NCBI GenBank assembly: GCA_934045905.1
Contig: OW203771.1
Span: 22,762,069 to 22,826,068, forward strand
Length of the DNA: 64,000 nucleotides
Source of the DNA: Leuctra nigra
Taxonomy: Eukaryota > Arthropoda > Insecta > Plecoptera > Leuctridae
Reading direction: 5' to 3'
The notes below the pieces were generated by a model, which was not told the origin of the DNA, did no database searches, and saw only the letters and a list, made by a program, of their open reading frames with translations. The translations under genes and the position numbers were made by a program. Positions 63,946 to 64,000 of the stretch are shown here, in pieces. Numbering within the stretch: position 1 is the first letter of the stretch; every line of letters begins with the position of its first letter.

Positions 63946-64000
63946 AGGAGAGAAGCTACCAGTTCTACTAGACTACCTACAAAGCTACCAGTACTACCAG

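Overview
This is a eukaryotic, intron-bearing, AT-rich window, most likely from an arthropod and probably an insect. The signs are a multi-exon xanthine dehydrogenase/aldehyde oxidase-family gene, a tRNA-derived SINE, a K02A2.6-like Ty3/gypsy element, a BEL/Pao element, two SGNH-domain LINEs and many small inverted-repeat elements. The species cannot be fixed from the sequence alone.

Only one host gene is visible. Bases 56-8355 (+) hold the last nine exons of a molybdo-flavoenzyme gene: 557 codons of the molybdopterin domain plus the stop. All junctions keep frame and one intron is GC-AG. Its introns carry small inverted-repeat elements, a SINE with a perfect 10-bp target duplication, and a partial copy of exon 7. 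Bases 8356-13880 are intergenic with a hAT-type MITE, an inverted-repeat element holding a tRNA-like unit, a GC-rich patch and a LINE 3' remnant. Bases about 13880-17725 are a DNA transposon with long terminal inverted repeats and an apparently intact two-exon transposase (682 aa).

Bases 17851-25133, 31999-32280 and 58300-62815 are dominated by one repeat family (called Y here). Its copies run from TTGAGCGAGC to a hairpin followed by CTAG|T and are built of degenerate modules of about 120 bp. I read them as Helitron/Helentron-like non-autonomous elements. A second family (X) has full copies at 28665-31831, 32679-34543 and 50467-51791, and a diverged relative (E) sits at 48826-54751. Each has a large 5' foldback, CCGGAAGTG-type modules, and an 18-nt palindrome ending in CTAG followed by AT.

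Bases 32500-54887 are one Ty3/gypsy insertion (5-bp TSD GATAT) inflated to 22.4 kb by nested insertions. Element X sits in its leader. LINE-2 sits in gag, itself interrupted by LINE-1 on the opposite strand and by a 130-bp MITE. Element E splits the 3' LTR and contains another X copy. Bases 55100-58163 are a truncated BEL/Pao element on the minus strand. The right end holds more Y copies, a large nested hairpin, a tRNA-like unit, a hAT MITE whose empty site is visible in another Y copy, and a TATA-box promoter-like sequence close to the window edge.

Apart from the transposase, almost every mobile-element reading frame is broken, several at homopolymer runs. The most useful part of the window is its layered insertion history and the shared architecture of the X, E and Y families.
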